Both the position numbers and the translations under genes were made by a program. This document shows positions 7,861 through 20,334 of a stretch of 64,000 bases of DNA, one piece after another (positions within the stretch are counted from its first letter, which is position 1; each line of letters opens with the position of its first letter). The stretch covers positions 58,305 through 122,304 of the forward strand of contig JAKFUL010000008.1 of the NCBI GenBank assembly GCA_021732665.1, in the 5' to 3' direction. The stretch is from Acetobacteraceae bacterium (GTDB lineage: Bacteria; Pseudomonadota; Alphaproteobacteria; Acetobacterales; Acetobacteraceae). The notes under the pieces were generated by a model. The model saw only the letters and a list, made by a program, of their open reading frames with translations, did no database searches and was not told where the DNA came from.

Positions 7861-8700
7861 ATGATGCGCACCCTTCCCCTCCTGGCTGCCCTCCTGCTGC
7901 TCTCCGGCTGCGGATTTGCGCAGTGGGATGGTTCGTCCAGCACCCTCTTCAGCAGCAGCCAGCGGGCCAGCGCCACGGTCGACCGCTCGCCCGAGGGGCT
8001 TTACGCCGCCGGTGTCGAGGCGTTGCAGCAGCGCCGCTTCCTCCAGGCCGTCGAGCTGTTCGACCAGCTCGAGCGCGACCATCCCTTCTCCACCTGGGCG
8101 ACCAACGCCAAGATCATGTCGGCCTATGGTGAATATCAGCGCAACCGCTACACCGAGGCGATCGGCGCGCTCGACCGCTTCATCCAGCTCCACCCCGCGC
8201 ATCGCGACATCGCCTATGCCCATTACCTGCGCGCGCTGAGCTATTACGAGCAGATCAACGACAGCCAGCGCGACCAGCGCGCCACCGAAGTCGCCATGGC
8301 CGCCCTGCAGGACGTGGCCAACCGCTTCCCCGACACCGCCTATGCCCGCGACGCGCGCCTCAAGATCGACCTGGGCCGCGACCATCTGGCGGGGCGGGAG
8401 ATGGTGGTGGGCCGCTTCTATCAGCGCCAGCGGCTGTTCAATGCCGCAATCGGGCGCTTCCGCCGCGTGGTGGATGACTACCAGACCACCAACCACGTGC
8501 CCGAGGCTTTGCACCGGCTGACCGAGATCTATCTCTCGCTGGGCCTGACCGAGGAGGCGCGCCGCACCGCCTCCGTGCTCGGCCACAACTTCCCGGGCAA
8601 TGCCTGGTACCAGGACAGCTACGCGATCCTGGTCGAGGGTACGCCGGGTTCGCCCACCGCGCCGGGCTTCTTCCGCCGCACCCTCGCCTGGGTGTTCTGA
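7861..8700 (+). CDS. bamD: Outer membrane protein assembly factor BamD
   Basis: This 279-residue lipoprotein has signal peptide MMRTLPLLAALLLL and lipobox LSGC (Cys19-20 region, depending on which of the two adjacent ATGs is used). The body is a run of TPR-like helical repeats with the BamD/ComL signature: LYAAGVEALQQRRFLQAVELFDQLERDHP-type first repeat (written here only in outline) and AHYLRALSYYEQI. BamD is the essential lipoprotein of the BAM complex that inserts beta-barrel proteins into the outer membrane. It leads the recN cluster, which starts 7 bp after its stop. The bamD-recN-ligA order is common in alphaproteobacteria. Confidence 0.93.
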   Translation: MMRTLPLLAALLLLSGCGFAQWDGSSSTLFSSSQRASATVDRSPEGLYAAGVEALQQRRFLQAVELFDQLERDHPFSTWATNAKIMSAYGEYQRNRYTEAIGALDRFIQLHPAHRDIAYAHYLRALSYYEQINDSQRDQRATEVAMAALQDVANRFPDTAYARDARLKIDLGRDHLAGREMVVGRFYQRQRLFNAAIGRFRRVVDDYQTTNHVPEALHRLTEIYLSLGLTEEARRTASVLGHNFPGNAWYQDSYAILVEGTPGSPTAPGFFRRTLAWVF

Positions 8701-8707
8701 GCCCCGC

Positions 8708-10384
8708 GTGCTGGCCTCGCTCGCCATTCGCGATGTGGTGCTGATCGAGCGGCTGGACCTGCATTTCGGTCCCGGATTGTCTGTCCTGACGGGCGAGACG
8801 GGGGCGGGGAAGTCCATCCTGCTGGACAGCCTGGGGCTGGCGCTGGGCATGCGCGCCGAATCGGGGCTGGTGCGGGCGGGCCAGAAACAGGCCAGCGTCA
8901 CCGCCGCCTTCCAGCCGCCCGAAGGGCACCCTGTCTTCGCGCTGATGGCCGAGCAAGGGCTGGAGGCCGAGGATGAGCTGGTGCTGCGCCGCGTGGTCCA
9001 GGCCGACGGCAAATCCCGCGCCTTCGTCAATGACCAGCCGGTGGGGGTGGCGCTGCTGCGCCGCGTGGCCGGGCTGCTGGTCGAGGTACAGGGCCAGAAC
9101 GAACAGGTCGGCCTGGCCGACCCGGCGAGACACGCGGCGCTGCTCGATGCCTTCGGCGGCCTGGCCGGGCTGCGCGGCAGCGCCACGAGCTCTTTCCGCG
9201 CCTGGCGCGGTGCCGAACGTGCGCTGGAAGCGGCGCGTGAGGCCGTGGCCGCGGCCATGCGCGACGAGGAATTCCTGCGCCACGCCGTCGAGGAACTCAC
9301 AAAGATCTCCCCCGAGGAGGGCGAGGAGGAGTCCCTGGCGCGCGAACGCCAGCAGCTCCAGCAGGGCGAGCGCCGGGCCGAGGCGGTGGCCAGCGCGCTT
9401 TCCGAACTGCAGCCGCGCGACCGCCGTGGCCATGGCCCCGCCTCGGCGTTGCGCGCCGCCTCCCGCGCGCTGGAACGGGTGCCGGCGTTGGGCGAACTGG
9501 CGCAGCCCATCCTGGTCGCCCTCGGCCAGGCGCAGGACAGCCTGGCCGAGGCGGAGCAGATGCTGGAGCGCATCGTGGCCGAGGTGGCGCCCGACCCGCG
9601 CCGGCTGGAGGTGCTGGAGGACCGGCTCTTCGGCCTGCGCGCCGCCGCGCGCAAGCACGGGGTGGCGGTGGCGGAACTGCCGGCGCATCTCGCCGCGCTG
9701 CGCGGCCGGCTGGCGGCACTCGACGCCGATACCGGCCGCGTGGCCGCGCTGGAGCGCGAATGCGCCACCGCCCGCGCCGGCTACCTCGCCGCCGGCCGGG
9801 CGCTGACCGAGGCCAGGCGCGAGGCCGCCACCCGCCTGGAAGCGGCCCTGGCGCGGGAATTGCCGCCACTGAAGCTCGACCGCGCCCGCGCCGTCATCGA
9901 GGTCACGCCGCGCGACGAAGCGGGCTGGAACGCCGAGGGCATGGACCGCGTGGCACTGCTGGTCTCCACCAATCCCGGCCAGGCGCCGGGCGCATTGGAC
10001 AAGGTCGCCAGCGGCGGCGAATTGTCGCGGCTGATGCTGGCACTCAAGGTCGTGCTGGCCGCCGGCTCCCCCGTGCCCACGCTGGTCTTCGACGAGGTCG
10101 ATGCCGGCATCGGCGGCGCCACGGCGGCCGCCGTGGGTGAGCGTCTGGCCCGTGTGGCCGAGGGGCTTCAGGTGCTGGTCGTCACCCATTCGCCGCAAGT
10201 GGCGGCCCGCGGCGCGCATCACTGGCGTGTCGCCAAGGGCGTCACCGCCGGCCGCGCCGAAACCCGGGTGGAACCGCTGCTGGCCGGTGAGCGCCAGGAG
10301 GAGATCGCCCGCATGCTCGCCGGCGAAACCGTGACCGAGGCCGCCCGCGCGGCGGCGGCCAGCCTGCTCGCGGGGGCGGCGTGA
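8708..10384 (+). CDS. recN: DNA repair protein RecN
   Basis: This encodes 558 residues from a GTG start, 7 bp after bamD. It is an SMC-like ATPase. The N-terminal Walker A is GETGAGKS at residues 29-36, a long central coiled coil rich in Ala/Glu/Arg covers about 150-370, the ABC-type signature is SGGELSRLML near residue 437, and Walker B is VFDEVDAGIGG near 461. RecN acts early in double-strand break repair, keeping broken ends or sister chromatids together. The length matches the family. Its stop overlaps the next gene's GTG (GTGA), so a GNAT acetyltransferase follows in the same transcript. Confidence 0.95.
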   Translation: MLASLAIRDVVLIERLDLHFGPGLSVLTGETGAGKSILLDSLGLALGMRAESGLVRAGQKQASVTAAFQPPEGHPVFALMAEQGLEAEDELVLRRVVQADGKSRAFVNDQPVGVALLRRVAGLLVEVQGQNEQVGLADPARHAALLDAFGGLAGLRGSATSSFRAWRGAERALEAAREAVAAAMRDEEFLRHAVEELTKISPEEGEEESLARERQQLQQGERRAEAVASALSELQPRDRRGHGPASALRAASRALERVPALGELAQPILVALGQAQDSLAEAEQMLERIVAEVAPDPRRLEVLEDRLFGLRAAARKHGVAVAELPAHLAALRGRLAALDADTGRVAALERECATARAGYLAAGRALTEARREAATRLEAALARELPPLKLDRARAVIEVTPRDEAGWNAEGMDRVALLVSTNPGQAPGALDKVASGGELSRLMLALKVVLAAGSPVPTLVFDEVDAGIGGATAAAVGERLARVAEGLQVLVVTHSPQVAARGAHHWRVAKGVTAGRAETRVEPLLAGERQEEIARMLAGETVTEAARAAAASLLAGAA

Positions 10385-10841
10385 CCATCGCGGTGCGCGA
10401 AGCCGTGCCGGCCGACGCCCCGATGCTGGCCGAACTTCTGCGCGCCATCAATGACGAGCCCGGCCTGCACCCCGAGCGCATCACCGCCGAAAGCGTCCGC
10501 CATGACCTGATAGGCGACCCGCGCGTGGCGTTGCTGGTGGCCGAGGCCGAGGGCGTCGTCGCCGGCTTCGTCAGCGGCCACCCCTTCTACGACAGCGCCT
10601 CCAGCCGTTGGGGCATGGTGATCGGCGACATCTACGTGGCGCACGAGGCGCGGCGGCGAGGCATTGGCCGCGCCCTGGTGGCCGCGCTGGCCGGCAGCGC
10701 CGCGCGCGATGGCGGCGCCTTCCTGTGGTGGGCCGCCGATCCGGGCGACGAGCTGGCCCTGGCCTTCCATCGCGGCATCGGGGCGGAGGAGACACCGACC
10801 ATCTCATTCTTCATCGGCGACGATGATTTCCGGAGGCTGCT

Positions 10842-10845
<4 letters not shown>
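10381..10845 (+). CDS. GNAT family N-acetyltransferase (first of a tandem pair)
   Basis: This 154-residue acetyltransferase of the GCN5-related fold starts at a GTG overlapping the recN stop. The acetyl-CoA binding motif A is VAHEARRRGIGRALV, with the R/Q-x-x-G-x-G/A pattern as RRRGIG, preceded by the strand IGDIYV. Its substrate is unknown. The following gene is a paralogue of identical length with the same IGDIYV/VGDIFV and GIGRALL elements, so the two arose by tandem duplication or form a heterodimer. They sit between recN and ligA with 4-bp overlaps on both sides. Confidence 0.85.
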
Positions 10846-13700
<2,855 letters not shown>

Positions 13701-13701
<1 letters not shown>

Positions 13702-15017
13702 CAGAACTCCAGCAGATTGTCGCGGAATTGCGCGTGGCCGTATTCGCGCCGGGCAAGCCCACGCGCCTGAAGGGCCGGGATCAGCCCCTCGGTGATCTCG
13801 GCGATGATGCGCCGGCTGGTGTCATTGGTGGTGATCAGGAACCCATCGCCGCCCACCTCCGCCATCACCTCCTCCATCCGCGCCGCCACGCCGTCCGGCG
13901 TGCCCACCAGCTCCACCGAGCCGTTGTTGCCGCGGTAGCTCAGCATCGCCTCGCGCAGCGTCTTCTTGCCGGTGACCTTCTTGAAATCGTCCAGAGTTTG
14001 CTGGTGGCCATTGGTGGTCAGCGTCAACTCATTCACCGGCGTGTCCAGATCATATGCAGCGAAGTTGATATTGGTGATCTTGCCGAAGAAGGCCAGCAAT
14101 TGGGGCACCTGCTTCGCCGCGCGGGCCATTTTCTGCGCGTGGCGCAGGCGCGCCTCCTCCTCGGTCTCGCCGATGGTCGGCGAGACGAGAAAGAGCACCT
14201 TGATGTCATCGGGGTTGCGCCCCTGCGCCACGGCCTGCGCGCGCAGCTCATCCCGGTAAGCCTTCATTCCCGCCGTGCCCTTCACCGAGGCCACGACCGT
14301 ATCGGCATGCAGCGCCGCGAAGCGCTTGCCGCGCGGGCTGCCGCCGGCCTGGGCGATGACCGGCCTGCCCTGCGGCAGCGGCCCGGAATTCAGCGGCCCG
14401 CGCGACTTGTACCAGCGCCCCTCGAAATCCACCTGGCGCACCTTGGTGTGGTCCACCAGCACGCCGGTCTCGCTGTCGGCGATGATCGAATCCGGGTCCC
14501 AGCTGTCCCACAGCGCATTGACGCAGGCCATGTATTCATCGGCCATGTCGTAGCGCAGGTCATGCTCGGGCATCCCCGGCATGCCGTAATTCATCGCGGC
14601 ATAGTCGCTGCTGCCCGTCACCATGTTCCAGCCGATACGCCCGGCGGAAATCTGGTCCAGCGACGCCACCAGCCGCGCCAGCAGATAGGGCGGATAGGCG
14701 AAGGTGGACAGCGTGGGCACGATGCCCAGGCGCGAGGTCTGCGCCGCCATCAGCGTGGCCATCACGGAAGGATCCTGCCGCGGTGTCGAAAGCCCACCCG
14801 TCAGGTAGATCTCCCGGCTGTTGCCGTAGCTTTCGCCGACATAGGAGCTGTCCTCGATCAGCAGGTAGTCGAAGCGCGCGCGTTCCAGCGATTTCGCGAT
14901 ATCGACGAAGAATTCGGCGGAGCGCCAGTCACGCCCGATGGCGCCGGTGAAGGGCTCGCCCCAGGCCTGCACCGAGGAGCCCTGGAGGAACCAGCCGAGA
15001 TGGAATTGCTTTGCCAT
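13701..15017 (-). CDS. LLM-class flavin-dependent monooxygenase (NtaA/SnaA/DszA family)
   Basis: This encodes 438 residues with the TIM-barrel pattern of the nitrilotriacetate/dibenzothiophene-sulfone monooxygenase branch: LGWFLQGSS at the start, the GRIGWNMVTGSSDYAAMNYG segment (flavin/active-site loop, quoted only to 20 residues), and QAGGSPRGKRFAALHAD, typical of this family. Enzymes of this type use reduced FMN from a separate reductase. The only flavin reductase gene in the window is 20 kb away (35686-36165), so a partnership is only a guess. The ATG at 15017 is preferred over an upstream TTG at 15029; neither has a strong ribosome site. Confidence 0.85.
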
Positions 15018-15106
15018 GGGCCAAGCCAAGCATGCGTGTGCCGCGCGGGCAACGCGCCGCCCGGGCCCCGCCGGCCGCCCGGGCGCCAGCGCTGCACAGG
15101 CTTTGG

Positions 15107-16864
15107 TCAGGCCTCGGTGAATTGCAGCGCGGCGAGGCGCGCATAGAGCCCACCCTCGCGCACCAACTGGTCATGCGTGCCGATGGCGACGATCCGCCCG
15201 GCCTCCATCACCACGATCCGGTCGGCACGGCGCACCGTGGCCAGGCGATGCGCCACCACCAGCGTGGTGCGGCCATGCGCGGCGGTGGCCAGCGCCTGCT
15301 GCACCGCCTGCTCGCTTTCGGCATCGAGCGCGGAGGTCGCCTCATCCAGCAGCAAAATCGGCGGGTCGCGCAAAATCGCCCGCGCGATGGCGATGCGCTG
15401 GCGCTGGCCGCCCGAAAGCGTCACGCCGCGGGCACCCAGATGCGTGCCCATGCCCTCGGGCAGGGCCGCGATGAACTCCGCCGCCGCCGCCGCGCGCGCC
15501 GCCTCCAGCACCTGCGCATCGGTGGCCTCTGGCCGGCCATAGCGGATATTCTCGGCCACCGAGGCGGAAAAAATCATCGGCTCCTGCGCCACCAGCCCGA
15601 GACGCGCGCGCAGTGCCTGCGGGTCCACCGCGCGGGCATCCACGCCATCGACCAGCACCCGCCCCTGCTGCGGGTCGCGGAAGCGCAGCAGCAATTGCAG
15701 CACCGTGGTCTTCCCCGCGCCCGAGGGACCGACGAGCGCCACCGTCTCGCCCGGCTCCAGCGCCAGGGAGAAATCCACCAGCGCCGGCGTTTCGGGGCGG
15801 GAGGGGTAGTGGAAGCCCACCTCCTCGAACGCCACCCGCCCCTGCGGCGGCGGCAGCGAAACCGGGGCGGCGGGGGCGGCGATTTCGGGTTCGACCGCCA
15901 GGATTTCCAAAAGCCGGTCCGAGGCCGCGGCGGCGCGCTGGATCTCGCCCCAGATCTCGGAAATCGACGCCACGGAACTGGCCAGCAAGACAGCATAGAA
16001 GACAAAAGCCGAAAGCTCGCCCCCCGTCATCCGCCCCGCCAGCACATCGCGCCCGCCCACCCAAAGGCTGAAGGTGATGGCGCCAAAGCCCAGCAGGATC
16101 ACGATCAGGATCAGGATGGCGCGTGAGGCGATGCGGCTGAGCGCGGCACCCACGCTGCGCTCCACCTCGGCCGAGAAGCGCGCCCGGTCGGCCGCCTCAT
16201 GGGTAAAGGCCTGCACGGTGGAAAGCCCGTTCACCGTCTCCTCCGCCGTGGCCGCCAGATCCGCCACCCGCTCCTGCGCCGAGCGCGAGAGTTTGCGCTC
16301 GCGCCGGCCGAACAGGATCAGCGGGACCACCACCACCGGCACCACCACCAGGGTGATGGCGGCCAGCTTGGCCGAGGTCACCACCAGCATGGCCGACGCG
16401 CCGATCGCGATCAGCACATTGCGCAGCGATTGCGAAATCGCCGTGCCGACCAGCGCCTGCAGCACCGCGATATCGGCGGTGAGGCGGGAGAGGATGTCGC
16501 CGGTCCGCGCCGTCTCGAAATAGGCCGGCGAGAGGGTGAGGACATGGTTGAACACCGCGCGGCGAAGATCGCCCGCCACCCGTTCGCCCAGCCAGGAGAC
16601 GAGGTAGAAGCGCGTGGCCGTGCTGGCCCCCAACGCCGCCACGATGGCGAACATGCCCAGGGCCGCGGTGTTCAGCCGCTCCGGGCTCGCGCTGCCAAAG
16701 CCCTGGTCGATCAGCGCGCGCAAGCCCTGCCCCAGCCCCAGCAGCAGCCCCGCCGCCACCAGCAGCGCCACCGAAGCGGCCAGCGCGCGGGCGAGATAGG
16801 GCCGCAAATGCGGCACCAGGACCCGAAGCGAGGTGAGTGGCGCCCGGCCGGGAGGGATACTCAC
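15107..16864 (-). CDS. ABC transporter, fused permease and ATPase (MsbA-like exporter)
   Basis: This 585-residue half-transporter has a six-helix membrane domain (about 20-315) followed by a nucleotide-binding domain with Walker A GPSGAGKTT (about residue 376), signature LSGGQRQR, Walker B ILLLDEATSALD and the switch VAHRLA. This layout fits homodimeric exporters of lipids, peptides or drugs. The GTG start at 16864 overlaps the stop of the M48 protease gene (GTGA), so it lies in the LemA-protease operon and may export lipid or envelope material. A GC-rich segment with two GCCCGGGC palindromes follows the stop (15050-15090) and could end the transcript. Confidence 0.9.
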   Translation of the reverse strand: MSIPPGRAPLTSLRVLVPHLRPYLARALAASVALLVAAGLLLGLGQGLRALIDQGFGSASPERLNTAALGMFAIVAALGASTATRFYLVSWLGERVAGDLRRAVFNHVLTLSPAYFETARTGDILSRLTADIAVLQALVGTAISQSLRNVLIAIGASAMLVVTSAKLAAITLVVVPVVVVPLILFGRRERKLSRSAQERVADLAATAEETVNGLSTVQAFTHEAADRARFSAEVERSVGAALSRIASRAILILIVILLGFGAITFSLWVGGRDVLAGRMTGGELSAFVFYAVLLASSVASISEIWGEIQRAAAASDRLLEILAVEPEIAAPAAPVSLPPPQGRVAFEEVGFHYPSRPETPALVDFSLALEPGETVALVGPSGAGKTTVLQLLLRFRDPQQGRVLVDGVDARAVDPQALRARLGLVAQEPMIFSASVAENIRYGRPEATDAQVLEAARAAAAAEFIAALPEGMGTHLGARGVTLSGGQRQRIAIARAILRDPPILLLDEATSALDAESEQAVQQALATAAHGRTTLVVAHRLATVRRADRIVVMEAGRIVAIGTHDQLVREGGLYARLAALQFTEA

Positions 16865-18102
16865 GCCTCGGGCGGCCGGCTGGGGCTGGTCTTGGCGCGC
16901 ATGGCGGCAACCTCTTCGGAAAAGCTCTGTGCCGGCAAGGTAACGCCGGGGATGGGTGGCAGGCCGGGCACGGGTTGCGGCAGGCTGTGGCCCCAGGGCG
17001 AGGAGGGCGAGGGCGTCACGATGGTCTTGTCCGGGTCGGGCTCGGGCGCGGGTGTGGACACGGCCTCCACCACCGGCCCCGGGTCCCGCCCGCCGGCGAA
17101 TGTCACCAGGGCCTCGATGCGCGCCTCGATCGGCGGATGGGTGGCCCAGATGGATCCGCCCCTGCTGCCCTTGGGGTGTTCCAGCAGCATCGCCTGCACC
17201 TGGCCCGGCAGCCCCGGCAGGTCGGGCTGGATCGCCACCTTGCGCAGCGCCAGGATCATCGCATCGGCATCGCCGGTGATCTGCACCGCCCCGGCATCGG
17301 CCAGGAATTCCCGGTTGCGCGACAGCGCCGAGCGCAGCGCCAGCGACAGCGCCCCGGCGATGACGATGATGACGATGCCGATCACGATGATGATCGCCCC
17401 GGCATTGTTGCCCGAGCTTTCCTTGCTGCGCGAACGCCGCGGCGCCGAGGGTGCGGGCGAGCCCGCCCTCCCACCGCCCATCGTCCCGCCGCCCATCGGC
17501 ACGCCGCCGCGCCAGATCGCGCCGCGCAACAGATCGAACCCCAGCGTGATCACTCCCACGAAGACCGCCGCGATCACCGCCAGCCTGGCATCGCCATTGC
17601 GGATATGGGTCAGCTCATGCGCCAGCACGGCGGAAAGCTCGCGGTCATCCAGCGCATCGACCAGCCCGCTTGTGACGGTGATGTTGCCGCGCTTTCGGTC
17701 CAGGCCCGAGGCGAAGGCGTTGCGCCCCGCGCTTTCGATCATCGCCAGCCGCGGCATGGTCTCGCCCCGGCTGATGCACAGCGTCTCCATCAGATCCCAC
17801 AGCCGCCGGTCGCTCTCCCGGCTCACCCGCCGGGCGCCGGAGACGGCATCGATGATGCGCTGGTTCGCCATCCAGGCGATGGCGAACCAGACCAGGCTGA
17901 CCAGCACGGCGCCGAGGACGAAGCCGGGCAATTGCCGCCAGGCCGTGACGAAGCCCTGCGCCACGCTCTGCGAGCCCGAGGAGAAGATCATCGAAAGCCC
18001 GAAGCTCAACAGCACCAGCAACAGCGGGAAACCGACCAGAAGCAGGGCCGAGCGCCAGAGATTGTTCCAGACATGGGTGCTGAGGCCGACGGCCCTGAAC
18101 AT
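16861..18102 (-). CDS. M48 family membrane zinc metalloprotease (HtpX-like)
   Basis: This encodes 413 residues. Two hydrophobic segments at the N-terminus (about 18-37 and 57-78) precede the metalloprotease core. The zinc motif is HELTHI (near residue 160), with downstream LADAGAVQITGD providing the further acidic ligand region. A third and fourth hydrophobic region flank the motif, and a Gly/Ser/Arg-rich loop lies at about 195-225. The C-terminal tail of about 80 residues is Pro/Glu-rich and outside the core. HtpX-type enzymes degrade damaged membrane proteins. It lies 67 bp after lemA, a widespread pairing, and overlaps the ABC exporter gene. Confidence 0.88.
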   Translation of the reverse strand: MFRAVGLSTHVWNNLWRSALLLVGFPLLLVLLSFGLSMIFSSGSQSVAQGFVTAWRQLPGFVLGAVLVSLVWFAIAWMANQRIIDAVSGARRVSRESDRRLWDLMETLCISRGETMPRLAMIESAGRNAFASGLDRKRGNITVTSGLVDALDDRELSAVLAHELTHIRNGDARLAVIAAVFVGVITLGFDLLRGAIWRGGVPMGGGTMGGGRAGSPAPSAPRRSRSKESSGNNAGAIIIVIGIVIIVIAGALSLALRSALSRNREFLADAGAVQITGDADAMILALRKVAIQPDLPGLPGQVQAMLLEHPKGSRGGSIWATHPPIEARIEALVTFAGGRDPGPVVEAVSTPAPEPDPDKTIVTPSPSSPWGHSLPQPVPGLPPIPGVTLPAQSFSEEVAAMRAKTSPSRPPEA

Positions 18103-18169
18103 CAGCCCCGGCCCGATCGGCGGCGGCGCCGCGCGCCGCCGCCAGAAGCGCTGACGATGCTCCGCATTG

Positions 18170-18745
18170 TCAGAACTTCACGGTGGGCGCGGCCTCGATG
18201 GCGGCGCGCTCCTCCTCCTTCACCTCGAAGAAGCCGCGGTGGCGGAAGCCGAACATGCCCGCCAGCAGCACGGCGGGGAATTGCTCGATGGCGGTGTTGA
18301 ACTCCGCCACCGCATTGTTGAAGAAGCGGCGCGCGGCGGCGATCTTGGTTTCCAGGTTGGACAGCTCGCCCTGCAATTGCAGGAAGCCGGTATTGGCCTT
18401 GAGGTCGGGATAGGCCTCGGTCAGCGCGAAGAGATGGCGCAGCGCGCCGTTCAACTGGCCCTCGGCCACCCCCGCCGCTTCCGGCCCCTGGGCCGAGACG
18501 GCGGCGTTTCGCGCCCGCACCACCGCATCCAGCGTGGATTTTTCATGCCCCGCATAGCCCTTCACGGTCTCCACCAGATTGGGCACCAGGTCATGCCGCT
18601 GCTTGAGCTGCACATCCACATCCGACCAGGCCTGGTTGGTCGTCTGCCGCAGCGCCACCATGCGGTTGTAGAGGGCGATGGCGATCACGGCGATGATCAG
18701 GACAAGGCCGATGATCACACCCAGGATGATGAGCACGGCGGTCAT
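18170..18745 (-). CDS. LemA family protein
   Basis: This encodes 191 residues. One N-terminal membrane helix (residues 3-25) is followed by the LemA helical bundle with the family motifs YNRMVALRQ, QLKQRHDLVPNLVETVKGYAGHE (beginning quoted) and the C-terminal FFEVKEEERA. The start is fixed by CGGAGGC about 4-6 bases before the ATG. LemA proteins are membrane-anchored and usually sit beside HtpX-like proteases, as here. Their molecular role is not established. Confidence 0.92.
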   Translation of the reverse strand: MTAVLIILGVIIGLVLIIAVIAIALYNRMVALRQTTNQAWSDVDVQLKQRHDLVPNLVETVKGYAGHEKSTLDAVVRARNAAVSAQGPEAAGVAEGQLNGALRHLFALTEAYPDLKANTGFLQLQGELSNLETKIAAARRFFNNAVAEFNTAIEQFPAVLLAGMFGFRHRGFFEVKEEERAAIEAAPTVKF

Positions 18746-18772
18746 GGCAGCCTCCGAAGATGATCCGCCAGC

Positions 18773-20257
18773 CTAGCGCAAACGCGTCGCCTGCGTCACC
18801 GGCGGGGCCAGGTTGAGCGCGCCGCGCAGCTCATAGCCCAGATCGAGATTGGCGCGCCGCACCCAGACCTGGCGCAGGTCGAAGAGCGGCACGGAACAGC
18901 CCGCCTCCAGCACCAGCCGCTGCGCCTCGGCCCAGAGCGCCAGCTGCCTGGCCCCATCCGCCTCGCTCCGCGCCGCGTCGATCTGCGCGTCGGCGGCGCT
19001 GCAATGGGAGAAATTCAGGCTCATCGTCGGCCGCCCCGGCGCGGCGGCGGAGTGGTAGAACTGGCTGAGATAGCTGTCCGCCACCGGATAGCGCGCCGCG
19101 CCATAGAAGGTGAGCTGGCTGAGATTTTCCCGGATGCGGGCGTGGTAGGTGGCATGCTCCACAACATCCATTTCGAGGCGGATATTGGCCCGGCGCAGCT
19201 GCGCCTGCACCACCTCCATGATCGGCAATTGCGAGGTGATGGAGGAGACGACGGCGCGCAGCGTGATGCCCTGGGCGTGCCCGGCCTCGGTCAGCAAGGC
19301 ACGGGCGCGGGCCGCATCGGGGGCGAAGCGCGGCACATCCTCGGTGGCGCCGAGATAGCCGGGCGGCACCGGCCCGGCCCAGGGCGTCGCCACATCCGTG
19401 CCGACGAAACGCGCGATGGCCAGCGGGTCCACCGCATGCTGCACGGCGCGGCGCACCCGGGGGTCGGTCAGCGGCGGCGACAGGGTATTGAGCAGCAGGG
19501 TGCGGAACTCGCCGGGCCCGAAGACATCGACCACGGTGTTGGGCTGCGCCCGCATCCGCTCCACCCAGCGCTGCTCGCGCCGGCCGGAGATCAGGTCCAG
19601 CTCGCCCGCGGTGAAGGCCAGCTCGCGCGTCTGGTCGGAGTTGATGAAGCGCAGGTCGATGCCCGCCAGCGCGGGCGGCCCTCGGAAATAGCCGGGATTG
19701 GCCACCAGCCGCACCCGCCCCGGTGTCGCGGCCTCCACCCTGAACGGCCCGGTGCCGGCGCCGCTTTCCGCCACGATCATCCCGCCATGGTAGTTGGCGA
19801 AGAGGCCGAGCAGCCCGGGCACCGTGTTGTGCATCCGCACGTGGACGGTCCGCGCGTCGGTCACGCTCACCTCGGCCATCGCCCGGTAATCGGCGGAGAA
19901 GCTGCTGCGCGCCGGGTCGGCGGCGCGGCGCAAGGAGCGCGCCACGGTCTCGGCGGTCAAAGGGTTTCCGTCATGGAACCGCACATCCTCGCGCAGCCGG
20001 AATGTCAGGCTCAGCCCGTCGGGCGAGCGGGTGACGCTCTCGGCCAGGTCAGGCTCGATGGCGGCCGGGTCGGCGCTGCCGGGCGGGAAGCGCAGCAGCC
20101 CGTCGAACATCCAGCCGACGGTGCCCTTGTCCTGGGTGGAGGTGGCGCGGTGCGGGTCCAGGCTGCCCGGGTCCTGGCCAATGGTGCCCACGCGGAGCGT
20201 TTGTGCCGCCGCGGGAAGCAGCAGGGCGAGGCTGAGGGCAAGGATACGGATCATCAT
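18773..20257 (-). CDS. Periplasmic substrate-binding protein of a peptide/opine-type ABC transporter (copy 1)
   Basis: This 494-residue family-5 solute-binding protein has a short signal peptide (MMIRILALSLALLLPAAAQ). The mature part has the characteristic DPGSLDPHRA, DLAESVTRSPDG and VRRAVQHAVDP segments. It is divergent from the ATPase gene at 20335, with a short shared promoter region. It is clearly paralogous to the protein at 24067-25593: the two share WMFDGLLRFPPGS/WMFNGLVRFPPGS and the same ending region. Two receptors with one transporter suggest a widened ligand range. Two adjacent ATGs are possible starts (20257 and 20254); an upstream extension to 20341 lacks support. Confidence 0.88.
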   Translation of the reverse strand: MMIRILALSLALLLPAAAQTLRVGTIGQDPGSLDPHRATSTQDKGTVGWMFDGLLRFPPGSADPAAIEPDLAESVTRSPDGLSLTFRLREDVRFHDGNPLTAETVARSLRRAADPARSSFSADYRAMAEVSVTDARTVHVRMHNTVPGLLGLFANYHGGMIVAESGAGTGPFRVEAATPGRVRLVANPGYFRGPPALAGIDLRFINSDQTRELAFTAGELDLISGRREQRWVERMRAQPNTVVDVFGPGEFRTLLLNTLSPPLTDPRVRRAVQHAVDPLAIARFVGTDVATPWAGPVPPGYLGATEDVPRFAPDAARARALLTEAGHAQGITLRAVVSSITSQLPIMEVVQAQLRRANIRLEMDVVEHATYHARIRENLSQLTFYGAARYPVADSYLSQFYHSAAAPGRPTMSLNFSHCSAADAQIDAARSEADGARQLALWAEAQRLVLEAGCSVPLFDLRQVWVRRANLDLGYELRGALNLAPPVTQATRLR

Positions 20258-20334
20258 GGCTTGCAGGATGGACCGCGCGGGCACAGGCTCGCAAGCATGG
20301 ACATCCATGACATCGCGTTTCCCGGCGGCGCGGC

